From: Amaurobius ferox
Taxonomy: Eukaryota > Arthropoda > Arachnida > Araneae > Amaurobiidae
Assembly (NCBI GenBank): GCA_951213105.1
Contig: OX578138.1
Span: forward strand, 64,765,040-64,829,039
Direction: 5' to 3'
Length of the DNA stretch: 64,000 nucleotides
Shown here piece after piece: positions 24,153 to 34,722 of this stretch. Made by a program: the position numbers and the translations under genes. Position 1 is the first letter of the stretch, and the number at the start of each line of letters is the position of its first letter. Below the pieces are notes generated by a model. That model was not told where the DNA came from. It saw only the letters and a program-made list of their open reading frames with translations, and ran no database searches.

Positions 24153-26276
24153 TTACGTGGTATATTTGAAATTATTAATGATATTATTTACAAATACTTC
24201 CGGATATTGGTAATTTTGACAAATGCGTTTAAGTTTATTGATGTGTAGAAAGTGAAACTGAGGATCAGTAAGACGATGTATTCGAAATAGCTGGTTTAAA
24301 ATGATGTTTCTAAACAATTGAATAGAATTATAAGATTGATATGATAGCAGCTTTATGATAGAGAAGTTGTAAGAATCTTTTTTATCATATAGATTGGTGA
24401 TAACATGATTATTGAGGGTATCTAATTTTAGGTCTAAAAAATTAACAGTTTGACTAACGTAAGGCTCATTAGGAATTAATTCTAGGTTAGACGGGTAAAA
24501 ATCAATATTAATGGGATAGGAATTATCAATGATAATACAAATTAAGTCGTCAACATATCTATATATAATATATGAATTAGAGTTAAAATGACATTCATGA
24601 TAATAAAGATATAAGTTAGCGAGTATACTACTACTACAGCCACCTTGTGGTACACCAGATGTTTGTAAATAAATGTTATTACCTTGGATAATATAATTGT
24701 TGTATAACACAAAGTGCAAGAGCATAGGAAAATTTTTGACATTAAAAGCAACATGATTGGATGATATATAGTCATGATAGAGAGAGATAATAACTTTATG
24801 TAAATCTTTAATGACAATATTATTAAATAGGTCTTTAAAATCAAAGGTTTGGAAACCAAGAATTTGTGGAAACTTGCTAAGGTGATTAACTAAATCAAAA
24901 CTATTGTTCAAAATGAAATATCCTGAATTCCTGAATTTAAGAGATTCATTAATTCGATTTAAACAGTTAAGCAAGTACTTACTAGCTGTAGTGGTAAAGG
25001 TATTATGTCCACAAGTGACTGTTCTAAAACTGAGAGGTGATTTGTGGAATTTAGGAACCAAAGTAACATAAGGAAATTTAAAATACTTACAATTAATATT
25101 TAATTGTGTATATAATTTTAGCATTTTAGTTTTGATTTGGATAGACTGATTATTAATGGGTTTAAAAATTTGATTATTTTTTAAGTAATTCTGTAACAGA
25201 GAAACATAATATTTTTTACAAATGATGGCATAATTATTAGAAGCTTTATCTACATAAGTTATGACAAAATGTTGTTGTAGTTCTTTGATAGCAGAAAGGA
25301 GTTGTTTATAATGATACCTAGGCTTCGTTAATTTAATGTTTATAATAAAATTTTTAAGTAGATATAAGGTAGTATACTTCCATAGATTGAATGCTTCAAT
25401 AGGAATAGAATGTGAACAAGCAAGTTGATATATGAATTTATCAAAATCAAATGATAGAGACTGAAGAAGTTGTTTAGGGTGATGGCAGAATGGAATGCGA
25501 AATTTAGACCCTTTATTCATAATATCCCTAAGTATATCATCCTGAACTATACTGAGATCCCCAGTAATAATGTGACCATGAGTGGAGTTGACAAAAGGGG
25601 CAAGATTTTGATTGCTGCAGACACATGATGTAAGATCATCGGAGTTTAATGTCCTGGAAACTTCATTGTAATTATAAATAGTTCTACCAATTGGTAAATT
25701 ATATTTAAATGATTTTTGTATTTTGATATCATTTACTGGTAACAAGTGCTGATGTTTTGCAAATAAATTATTGAAGTTAAGAGAATTAAGAATAGGGTGT
25801 TTAAAAGAAATAACACAGTAAGCTATTTTAGTATGTGGATTTGGTGTATGGAGTAGGTGGTAATTTAAGAAATTTGTACGAGAAAGAAGCAAATCAAAAA
25901 ATAAATGTTTAAAATGCTCATGAGTTAATTTTAATTTTAAAAAATTAGTATAAACAATACTTAATTTGTTTTTTCTGACTTTATATAACCATGTTCTAAC
26001 AGGTAGAAAATTGAAAGTTTGAGAATAATTATATTGTAATTTCAAAATGTCTGCTTTGTAATCAATAGTTTTACTTAAGTTACTTTTTCCTTTGCCACGC
26101 TTATATCGCTTTTTACTAGGAGTTGATGACTTTGAATAATGAAAAAGATGTTTATATACTGAAGATTTATGAGAATTGTATTCAAAACTATTGTTAACAA
26201 CATTATTATTATTATAAATTTGATTTAAGCCAAAGGGGAAGAGAGTTTTATATTTTTTAATGTAATAATTTTCAAT
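24153..26276 (-). CDS. Penelope-like reverse transcriptase, 5'-incomplete
   Basis: A frame of 707 codons without a stop, bounded upstream by the nested element's (AT)n tract. No ATG occurs in the first 250 or so codons, so the true start is missing. Counting from the TTG codon at 26045: CVC (141-143) and a GHIITGDLSIV block (157-167) precede a region with YVDKASNNYAIICKK (264-278). The polymerase core then runs PKFHK (331-335), FDFKDLF with catalytic Asp402, GVPQGG (464-469), YVDD (497-500) and VNFLDLK (534-540), ending in a thumb-like region with NYQYPEVF (611-618). A GIY-YIG endonuclease is not visible. The CxC and TGDL blocks recall the Naiad-type Penelope-like elements with an N-terminal endonuclease; that placement is an inference. 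An extension codons 1-77 upstream is basic (KKRYKRGKGK). All polymerase motifs are intact, so it was active fairly recently. Confidence 0.8.
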   Translation of the reverse strand: MENYYIKKYKTLFPFGLNQIYNNNNVVNNSFEYNSHKSSVYKHLFHYSKSSTPSKKRYKRGKGKSNLSKTIDYKADILKLQYNYSQTFNFLPVRTWLYKVRKNKLSIVYTNFLKLKLTHEHFKHLFFDLLLSRTNFLNYHLLHTPNPHTKIAYCVISFKHPILNSLNFNNLFAKHQHLLPVNDIKIQKSFKYNLPIGRTIYNYNEVSRTLNSDDLTSCVCSNQNLAPFVNSTHGHIITGDLSIVQDDILRDIMNKGSKFRIPFCHHPKQLLQSLSFDFDKFIYQLACSHSIPIEAFNLWKYTTLYLLKNFIINIKLTKPRYHYKQLLSAIKELQQHFVITYVDKASNNYAIICKKYYVSLLQNYLKNNQIFKPINNQSIQIKTKMLKLYTQLNINCKYFKFPYVTLVPKFHKSPLSFRTVTCGHNTFTTTASKYLLNCLNRINESLKFRNSGYFILNNSFDLVNHLSKFPQILGFQTFDFKDLFNNIVIKDLHKVIISLYHDYISSNHVAFNVKNFPMLLHFVLYNNYIIQGNNIYLQTSGVPQGGCSSSILANLYLYYHECHFNSNSYIIYRYVDDLICIIIDNSYPINIDFYPSNLELIPNEPYVSQTVNFLDLKLDTLNNHVITNLYDKKDSYNFSIIKLLSYQSYNSIQLFRNIILNQLFRIHRLTDPQFHFLHINKLKRICQNYQYPEVFVNNIINNFKYTT

Positions 26277-26297
26277 ATATATATATATATATATATT
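26276..26297. repeat. (AT)n tract at left edge of the inner element
   Basis: Twenty-two bases of AT repeat inside a larger palindrome, TTCAA(AT)nTTGAA. It marks where the outer element is interrupted. The counterpart is the (AT)n tract at 28671-28705. Confidence 0.8.
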
Positions 26298-26398
26298 GAA
26301 AAGGAAATATATTCCTCAAGTACAATCTAAATGAAATATAAAATATAAAATCCAAGGAATAGTAAGGCGCATTTGCTGCACTATCTAAGCCTCAAAGT

Positions 26399-26786
26399 AC
26401 AATATGAAAAAATGAAATTGAAAATGGAATAATACAATTAGAAGTTGTGTGTTTACGGGGTTGTAGGGAGGTCAAGGGGGATTGCGACCCCTTTTCCTGG
26501 TTTAAGCATGCTTTTAATCCCAGGAAACACTCCCAGAAACCACTACACGCCCGAAACAACAATCAACAGTATGCCAGGGGAAAAAACGGAATCCCGAAAT
26601 GAAACACCAAAGTCACAAGAACATATAAAAGCATATAAAATGAAACAAGTATGAATAAAAATATATATTCTAACCATGTATAAAGTTTAAAAAGGATGTT
26701 CGTAGATGCGCTACAGCGTTAGAAGTCCATAGAAGAAACCCATGATAAATTCCAGATGTATAGATACTTCAAGTCACTAGAAGATC
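26399..26786 (+). repeat. left terminal inverted repeat of the inner element
   Basis: Matches the reverse complement of 28290-28670, with long near-identical blocks such as GGGAGGTCAAGGGGGATTGC and ATTCTAACCATGTATAAAGT. It is better conserved with its partner than are the repeats of the outer element, as expected for the younger insertion. Confidence 0.9.
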
Positions 26787-26940
26787 TTAAAGTCACAATA
26801 ACATATAAAAACATTTAAAATGAAACAAGTAAGAATAAAAATATATTCCAACCGTGTATAAAGGGGGTTCTTAGATGCGCTACATCGTTAGAAGTCCATA
26901 GAAGAAAACCATGATAAATTCCAGATGTAGAGATAGATAA
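26786..26940 (+). repeat. internal direct repeat of the inner element's left end
   Basis: Second, diverged copy of 26608-26765: AAAGTCACAATAACATATAA, then TAGATGCGCTAC and GTTAGAAGTCCATAGAAG. The right end has only one copy, so the left end carries a partial tandem duplication of its terminal repeat. Confidence 0.8.
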
Positions 26941-26989
26941 GCTCGTGGTTACAGAGTATCTGATTCCAAACAGATAGAGTTGAGTTGTA

Positions 26990-28320
26990 GCAAATCATCA
27001 AAATTAGCATATATTTCTTTACGGTACTTTTTCAATATGCCATATAATAATGTCTTATGAAACGAGGTGGGTATGAATGTTTTAAGGCTTCCATAATTAG
27101 ATGTCGTATGCAAATATCAATCTGTTTATCAGTTGAATTTAAACGTCTGTATCTTGCAAAATGATTAATGATCACATTACGTTGTATAGTTATACTCATA
27201 TTAGTATTCCAATGCATAAAGTAATTGATTGTGCAATCAAAATCACGTCTTTTATCAAATATCTTATAACAAAGTTTTTCTTGATGACTTTAATATATAG
27301 TGATATCCAAGAAATCTATTTCTTCTATGTTGTTATTTTCAGATTCTATGAGCTCCAAGTTAGATGGATAAAAACTAAAGTCAAATTTAAAAGTTCTATC
27401 AGATATCCCAATCAAAACATCGTCAACGAAGCGGAAATATGGCATCTCGTTAATAATTTGAGTTCCTTGTTCATACTTTAATAAATAAAACTCAGCAAGT
27501 AGAGATGAACACCCCCCACCCATGGGTATACCGTTGATTTACTTATAGAATCCAGATCCATTGTATAAAACATTTTCGAATATTACCAATTTAATAAGGT
27601 TTTTAAATCTATTTTTGTCATATTGTAAATGTAAATCAGATGTCAAATATGTTTCCATCAAAATCTTGCAAATTAATGTTGTTAAATAAGTCTTTGAAAT
27701 CATAGCTTCTAAAATAAAAACGATCTGGGAATGTTTTTAACTTTTCAACAACTTCGTAGCTGTTATTCACCATAACGGTGCCATTGGTTCGAATCTTCTT
27801 CATTATAGGTGTCAACAGTTTTAACAAAATTTGATTTGCTTTAGTTAAGTAAGTATGACATCCAATGGTTACAGGTCTGAATTTAATAGGCTTTTATGGA
27901 TCTTAGGTATCAGAACTAAATATGGGAATTTATCAGTTGTAATGTTAATTCCAATAAGTTTATAAAGAGCTGTTATGCGGTTAACATTAATAGTATAATC
28001 ACCTAGAATTTGTTTGTACATATTGGTGTCCTCATAGCAAGTTCTTAGTTTTTCAACATAAAATTGTTTGCAGGTAAATATGTAGTTGCTATTTACTTTA
28101 TCCACATAGGATATTACGTATTTGTTCTGAAATTCTTCCATAACTGCTTTGTTGATTTTTTCAGAAGCACAATATTGTTTTCATAAGTTATAGTTCTTCT
28201 TAAAGGCATTATATATGTTATATCTCCATTCATGTAAAGATGCAATAGGAAAACTGTATTTGATCGCCATCCTGTAAATCCATCTTCTTGTGACTTAAAG
28301 TATCTTTACATCTGGTATTC
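26990..28320 (-). pseudogene. broken reverse transcriptase of the inner Penelope-like element
   Basis: Fragments in several frames line up in order with the outer element's enzyme: SYVDKVNSNYIFTCKQFY (near 28090), LIPKIHK (near 27900), YDFKDLFNNI with the first catalytic Asp (near 27690), GGGCSSLLAEFYL (near 27500), FRFVDDVLIG with the Asp pair (near 27430), FYPSNLEL (near 27360), EIDFLDITIY (near 27300), and a thumb region RNVIINHFARYRRL with SYPPRFI (near 27060-27170). Stops and frameshifts separate the pieces, so no enzyme can be made. Confidence 0.75.
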
Positions 28321-28662
28321 ATCATGGGTTTCGTCTATGGACTTCTAACGACGTAGCGAATCTACGAACATCCTTTTTAAACTTTATACATGGTTAGAAT
28401 ATATATTTTTATTCATACTTGTTTCATTTTATATGCTTTTATACGTTCTTGTGACTTTGGGGTGTTCATTTCGGGATTCCGTTTTTTCCCCTGGCATATT
28501 GCTGATTGTTGTTTCGGGCATGTAGTGGTTTCTGGGAATGTTTCCTGGGATTAAAAGCATACTTAAACCAGGAAAAGGGGTCGCAATCCCCCTTGACCTC
28601 CCTACAACCCTGTAAACACACAACTTCTACTTGTATTATTCCATTTTCAATTTCATTTTTTC

Positions 28663-28670
<8 letters not shown>
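28290..28670 (-). repeat. right terminal inverted repeat of the inner element
   Basis: Reverse-complement partner of 26399-26786. It ends exactly at the (AT)n tract that begins at 28671. Confidence 0.9.

Positions 28671-28705
<35 letters not shown>
28671..28705. repeat. (AT)n tract between inner and outer elements
   Basis: About 17 AT dinucleotides separating the inner element's right repeat from the outer element's right repeat. Confidence 0.9.
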
Positions 28706-28708
<3 letters not shown>

Positions 28709-29360
28709 TCTGAGTCCTATACTGATTCTTATTTTTGAAGGTTTACTGTTATAACTTTACTGTTCATGTTCACTCAGTTCATTCCGATTTCCACACTTTG
28801 ACTGGGATTTTTGTGTAATGTGGCTGTATGTTCAGTTGGCAAGCACACATGGCCATAGCACATGTAAGTTTATATACATGTAAGTTTATATTTCTGTTTT
28901 TTAATTCTTATGGATTATATTATTCTTTCCATTAGCCAGTAGATAGTTCCAATGGGGTCTATAGTAAATACTATAGCCATTGTCAGAAACTGGCCATTCT
29001 TCCGATTTTAATTTGGATTATATGGCTATCCTGAAGACTGTAATTCCAAATTAACCATCATTTTCTATGTAGTTTCAATGTAGTTCTATGTAGTTGATTG
29101 TTCTCCATGTCTTGATTTTTTAGCTTGAGCTAATTGTTAATGCCTTTTCTTATTTTTGCCATGTTTGCTCTTTCATATTTTTATATATTTATTATTTTTG
29201 TATACTATTATTCCCCTCATTCCCTTTTTCCATTATAGTGATAAGTCACATACTATTTTTATCCATAGTCTTGGTCTATAGTTACTTATTTGTAACAGAT
29301 TTGCTAGAGATGGGTGTTTTGCACTTACTGTAGGTTATGCATAGTTTTCAATTAATATCA

Positions 29361-29363
<3 letters not shown>
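28709..29363 (-). repeat. right terminal inverted repeat of the outer element
   Basis: Reverse-complement partner of 23363-24016. Strongest matches are at the inner edge (CTGAGTCCTATACTGATT) and from about 28925 to the outer end (CATTAGCCAGTAGATAGTTC; GTCTTGGTCTATAGTTACTT). The part from about 28745 to 28920 is poorly conserved. Confidence 0.85.
29031..29059 (+). ncRNA. decayed hammerhead ribozyme-like motif in right terminal repeat
   Basis: CTGAAGA (29031-29037), a mutated stem II, CAAAT where GAAAC is expected, then TTAACC-ATC. It occupies the position equivalent to 23662-23692 in the left repeat. Probably inactive. Confidence 0.45.

Positions 29364-29403
<40 letters not shown>
29364..29403. 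repeat. (AT)n microsatellite at the right end of the outer element
   Basis: About 20 AT dinucleotides directly after the outer terminal repeat, matching the (AT)n tract on the other side. Confidence 0.9.
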
Positions 29404-29959
29404 CTAGAACGAATTAGCCAATGTTGCAAAGGTCGTATATAAACACCTGTTACTTAAATAATACTTACACTACTTAATTTTCTTCATATCCTTTTTAAAC
29501 TGTTGCTAAATGCCCACAAGGATAGCTTTGGAACAGTCTATGATATCTAAAGAAGCTGGGGTTAAATTATAAACTTTGGATTGCCCGTTAATTATTTTAT
29601 ATTGCAATATAAAAATTGGGAATGTTTTAAATGTATGAAAAGTATTATATATTTCTTTTAATTCACTAAAATTTGTCTATTAATCATATGGATTTCATTC
29701 AAAATTTGTTTGAAAGAGAATTTTTCAATCTTTTTGATGGTATCAGAATGAAAACGCTGTGACAATATTTTGTCACTAAGGAACCAAATTGTGTGAATAT
29801 TACACAAAATCACTGTAAAGTGGGCTAAAACATAAAATAGCAGATGTCACATGAAAAATAGCTTTTTAGGATTTTAGAGTGTGTCATATGGATTGTTCCA
29901 TATTTCCAATCTTTTTATGATTTTATATCAGGATTTATAAATATCGATTCTTGGAATGT

Positions 29960-30600
29960 CAATGCAAAGACATTCTAGGGATCCCGCACCTCATCCGGCT
30001 ACCAGATAATATTAAGAATATTATCCAAGGCCGTATGTAAGCTTAAATGAAGGAATCCTTTGTGATACAAACACTGCCAAAACTCAGAGGCATTAAATAC
30101 CCAAAAGGGATATCAGCCCCTTTAAATTAGGGCACAGAGAGGGGCCAGAGCTTACACAGGGCTGAAATTTCACTGACAGCCAGAGGCATGATTTTCATCA
30201 ATAATACGCACCCTGAGCATTGTTTTTAAGCCCAGAGGTCAATCAAAGAAAAGATAAGCATATTCGGTTTTTGACAATTTTTTTCGAAGAGAAAGAAAGA
30301 AAAATCGAGAAAGATAAGTTTGTGCTTTGAAGGAAAAAGTTCATTCTCGATGAGCTCAGAGACGACTTGACAAAGTTGACCTCTCTGGGGGAGTTTGCCG
30401 GATAGCCTGTTTCATGCCATTGAAGCTAACAGTCATGATAGGCCTTATATGACATTTTCTTTACCTCTGGAGATACTCCTCTCTCTTGCACATGCAAGTT
30501 CCTAAAAAACTGGTATGTCTAGAAAGTGGCATAATATGCAAGAAATACACAACAAAGAGTCCTTTCTCATTATCATGAGTTTTTGGAAGGGATTAGAAAG
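29960..30600. other. unidentified GC-richer block in an HPS3 intron
   Basis: Sequence from GGGATCCCGCACCTCATCCG to about 30600 stands out in base composition and lacks simple repeats. It contains CCCCTTTAAATTAGGGCACA and CCTCTCTGGGGGAG-like stretches, but no open frame or paired ends. It may be a transposon or LTR remnant. Confidence 0.35.
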
Positions 30601-31356
30601 TGATAGGTATGATCAATGCTAATGATCATTCATAAAATGTCCAAAAATTTATTTAAGATTTTGCTTCTTGTTATATTTTTGTGTTAATTAAGTTTTATAT
30701 AAATGTTGTTTAGTTTTTAATTATTTAGAAGATATCCTCATTTCCTTTAATATTTTAATTACTTTAACATTTTGATTGATCACAGCCAATTTTTGCATCC
30801 CATATAGGACGTGTGATGAAACATCATTCAACACAGTGCTCAAAATGTGTAGATCCACCCAAAACTCAAGTTATGATTTGCGACAATATTCTAATACTTT
30901 CTCTATACATTACTATGTATTGCTGAAAAAGTTAAAATGCTGTCATCTTATCTATGATCATAAACTTGAACAAATCTGATACTGAATAAAATGACAAGTA
31001 GAAAATTTGGGGACAAAACATATTAAACAATTTATGTCTATTGTGCCTGAATTGAAATTGGAATGACCAAAATACAGTAAATGACATTGTTATGAGGGTT
31101 TCCCTCCTTTACAAAATTATCTAAACTTCTTTATTTACTAAATTATAATTTACTATTTATACTTATTGCATACTTTATTTATTATTAATTTATTATTCTT
31201 TAAGCTATTATTAATTTCATATTTAACCTGTGATCGCATAGTATTTTTTTATCAATAAAGTTTGTTTACTTTTAATAATATTTATTTTCTCTTTGTTTAC
31301 TCAACCATTACTATTGCTTGGTCTGTGCTCAACCATGTAAACCTTTTAAAAACATC

Positions 31357-31434
31357 TCAACAACATAAAACCTCTAAGAAAATCCACTTACCTTTAAATA
31401 ATTAAATTGCACAGCCAACAACAACTAAAGAAAT
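31357..31434 (+). repeat. 78-bp perfect direct repeat, copy 1
   Basis: Begins TCAACAACATAAAACCTC and ends CAACTAAAGAAAT. Identical over all 78 bases to 32723-32800, although the flanks differ. This points to a recent duplication or gene conversion. Confidence 0.95.
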
Positions 31435-32722
31435 GAAAAACCTAAAAGGCGGCCTAATGAAAAACAAAAAAAAAATTTCTTTTTCAAACACATTTCTGTG
31501 AAGAAGAATTTCTATGAAAACAAGGCTTCCCAGACCTCAAAATTCCCCCGGGTGACCATGAAAACTAACCCCTTAGCCGTACCTTTAACTTCACCCCAAG
31601 CCAAGAGTTGTGACTAAATACTCAAAACAAAACAAAAGAAAACTTTTGATCACTGTTCTCCCCCCTTTAATAAAATTTTTTAAACCAAAATTTGAAATGA
31701 AACTCAAGTCCAAACTATATTCCAAGAGAAAATAAATTTTCCTATCATAAAAAAATTCCTAGCATTTAAGACTAACACAGATCTTTTGACATATTTATCT
31801 ACTTTTAAACACACATTAAATTCAATACACTTAAAACACAACTACTAATACACATACGTTTTTCGCTATTCTTAGCACTCTTATTTCCAATAACTCTGTA
31901 TCTCAAATCTCAAAAACTGTTGCAACATTTTCTTTCTTAATCTCAAAAAAAAATCTGACAGTGGGCAAGGGGTCGTGAATCCCTTCCCAAAAAAAAAAAC
32001 ACAATACACAAATACATCATGGGCAAGTGATTTAATTCCCGAGGGAAAAAGGTGCATTCCCCAGTGAACACCTGAAAACTGTGTGGCATCAAAGCACTGA
32101 AGTAGCCATTATGGGCAGACTGAGAAAAATTTTTACCCACTTAAAAAGTTGAGAAGGAATGGTTTAGCAAAGCAAGGCCTCCTTTGAACCTGGATCTCCC
32201 AGAATCCCCACAACAAACAACCACTTCTCCGCCGCACACTTGCAAAATAAATAGCCAAAAGATCCCTAAAAGTGAAAAAAAAAAAAAAATTTCTCATAAT
32301 CAAAAAAAAATCCTACTCAAATTCCAAAATTACTCTGAGTCAAACTCTAAAGTTTACTTTACAAATTCCATAAAACAAACAAAAAAAATCTTTCTTGAAA
32401 AAAAACAACAAGCTATGATTAGCTTACACAGGAGTGAAAAGAAAAGAAATTTCAACTAACAAAAGCTTAATAAAAAAAAAACTCCTAAATCTTTCTAACT
32501 TTTCAAAAAACTACAATATTATTTTTAAAACAAACTAAATTAATGAAATTATTTAATTGATTTGGTGCCCTTCCCCATAGTAAACATATGAAACATTTTA
32601 TAATAACATAAAAACACTCTCAAATTTTGATTACTTTAAAAAAATATTATTATGGTGGACAGCCCATTAAATATTATTATATTTTATACAGTGGACAGAC
32701 AACTCAGGCAGAACCAAAACGG

Positions 32723-32800
32723 TCAACAACATAAAACCTCTAAGAAAATCCACTTACCTTTAAATAATTAAATTGCACAGCCAACAACAACTAAAGAAAT
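32723..32800 (+). repeat. 78-bp perfect direct repeat, copy 2
   Basis: Same 78 bases as 31357-31434, 1366 bp further on. A 9-bp hairpin (CTCTGGTCT-GA-AGACCAGAG) lies about 190 bp downstream. Confidence 0.95.
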
Positions 32801-33084
32801 CACAAACACTAATTGTTAAATTTAAAAATTAACTTTTATTAACAACAATTAAAACATCATCCTATTCTTTATAATTTAAGTTGAATGTATAGTGTTAGTA
32901 CATTGCATTAATTTATTATTCACATCTATTAAAGTTAGAATTCGATTAAAGTAAAACAAATTAAAAACCCAGGAAACAGAATCCACTCTGGTCTGAAGAC
33001 CAGAGCTTGGTCTGCCTAAGGAGCTGTCCACCACTAAAAAGGTTAAATTTAAATTTTCAAATTAATAAAAACAAACACAAATAT

Positions 33085-34060
33085 TTCAAATAAGGACTTT
33101 TGTTGAGATAAGAGTGTGCAAATATTGTATGTAAGATTATTTGAACTTCCAAATGCACATCTAATTGAAGACACAACCTTTTTATCTGCTTTTATCATTT
33201 TGGAAAAAGTTCCCATTTTGGCTGGGACGTTCTAGAGGGTGCATGTAGATGGCAGCACCACTGAACAAAAGTGATTAAGCTAATCAACACGTGGAACACC
33301 AAAACACAAAAACTTGCTGAGAGCGCACTCTGAAGATACTGAGTGTAACACTAAGGGCTCGCTGAAAACCCACTTTAGAAGATTTTGTTGAGAGAAACAC
33401 ACCTCCAAAACTTGAGACAAGCAGAACCGCCGCGGCACACGGTGATGAATTTCTTTTGCAAATCAAATGACGGCACATGACTCATTCATCAGCAAAATAG
33501 ATGTCGACTCAAAAAATAGGTGAGTCGGCAACCAAAGCTTTAGAGGAGCACAACCCAGTGATGACTGCGCGAAACCAGTGGCATTTTTCTTTCTGCTGTC
33601 ACATTTTTCATTCAGTTGTCAAAAATTCTAATGCGAAGAGCACTTCGTAAAGTCAAAGAAACTAAGCTTGCGTGAGAATTTTCCAGTCCTCAAAACACCT
33701 TGCGAGCCCAGGCGCTCAGCATGAGCCCCGGCTCGGCACTCCAAATTTTCTTCAACCTCTCTGATCTGCAGCTAGCATTCGAATCCCCCGGCAACACACG
33801 CTTGCCTTCCCAGGAGACGCCAAACTTGGCGGGTGAAACCCTACGCTTCGCGCCGAGCGCTCACGCATACACTGCGGAAATAAAACGCTGTTATGCCAAG
33901 AATCATTAAAAGGATAACTTCCGCCAAGGCGGCAACCACGAACCGTGGTGACGCATGGTCACCGGACGCCGCGAGGCAACCCTACTGGCACCCCTCTTGC
34001 AGGTGCTTTAACTGATAAGCGGCCGAAAGCCAAATTTCGTCTTAAAAAGTGCCTTTTTTT
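33085..34060. other. unidentified GC-richer block in an HPS3 intron
   Basis: Markedly richer in G, C and CpG than its surroundings, especially 33690-34010 (for example GAGCCCCGGCTCGGCACTCC). Short open frames run on both strands without a recognisable domain. It could be a transposon promoter or LTR, or an alternative transcription start region; the sequence does not decide. Confidence 0.35.
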
Positions 34061-34722
34061 TCGCAGATTCGTGAATGAACTGAAGTTAAGTTAAAAGACG
34101 CGAGCGAGAGACCGAAAGATTAGCAAAAGATTATTTAACGTTTAAAGGCACATTGCGCACAATTTTGAATAATAAAAACATTAAAAAGATAACAAATTAC
34201 ATTAAAGAGGAAATAAATCGCCGAAATATTCCAAAACAACAAATAAATTTAGAATTTTGAAGGGAAAGGGGAAAATAACGAATTTTAAGCTATTACATAA
34301 TTTTGAACTATTACTTAAATTTAGAACTGTCAAATCTCGGCATAACAACATTACCCAAGCTTAGTGTAGGATAAACTAAGAAGGGGTTAAAATGTTCTTC
34401 TATACATAAGCTATCTTTTTAAATGTATTACAATTTTTTTCTCTTTAAATAGGGTTTGACAATTACCCATAGTTATTTATTTATTTATATTAAAAAAATA
34501 GCTATTCATAAAAATTTGATAATTCGAAATTTTTTCAATGTATTAAATTGAAGTTCTGGCTTGTGCTACTGACAGGTTATAACTGGATTCATAGGTTGGA
34601 CCTAATTGCCAATCTTTGTGTGCAATTATATTAAAGCATTTAATTGTGTCACTAGGCATTTTAGATTTTTTTCCCTTTCAAATTTATAAAGTTCATATTT
34701 TAAAACTTATTATTTCATTTAA

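Larger units (their letters stand above)
26399..28670 (-). mobile_element. inner Penelope-like element with terminal inverted repeats, nested in the outer one
   Basis: About 2.3 kb with inverted repeats of about 385 bp (26399-26786 and 28290-28670) and a broken reverse transcriptase between them on the minus strand. It sits between (AT)n tracts within the outer element, directly before the outer right terminal repeat. An extra 100 bp (26298-26398) separates its left repeat from the left AT tract; the right repeat touches its AT tract. Its reverse transcriptase is related to, but clearly different from, that of the host element, so this is a second family and not a duplicate. Confidence 0.7.
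23363..29363 (-). mobile_element. outer Penelope-like retroelement with long terminal inverted repeats
   Basis: About 6.0 kb including a nested second element; about 3.6 kb without it. Its ends are inverted repeats of about 655 bp (23363-24016 and 28709-29363), recognisable from GTTACAAATGAGTAACTATA and its counterpart, and from CAGTATAGGACTCAG at the inner edge. Between them lies a long reverse-transcriptase frame on the minus strand. Both outer ends touch (AT)n tracts. Penelope-like elements are known for terminal repeats in direct or inverted arrangement and for hammerhead motifs within them; both traits are visible here. No target duplication other than AT repeat can be seen. Divergence between the two repeats indicates an old insertion. 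Confidence 0.75.

Noticed and set aside
26298..26372. An ATG at 26372 leads, through an in-frame TGA at 26316-26318, into the reverse-transcriptase frame, recalling selenocysteine use reported in some Naiad elements.
   Set aside because: The path runs through an (AT)n tract and unrelated flanking sequence with a palindrome; no SECIS-like structure was identified. Chance is more likely.
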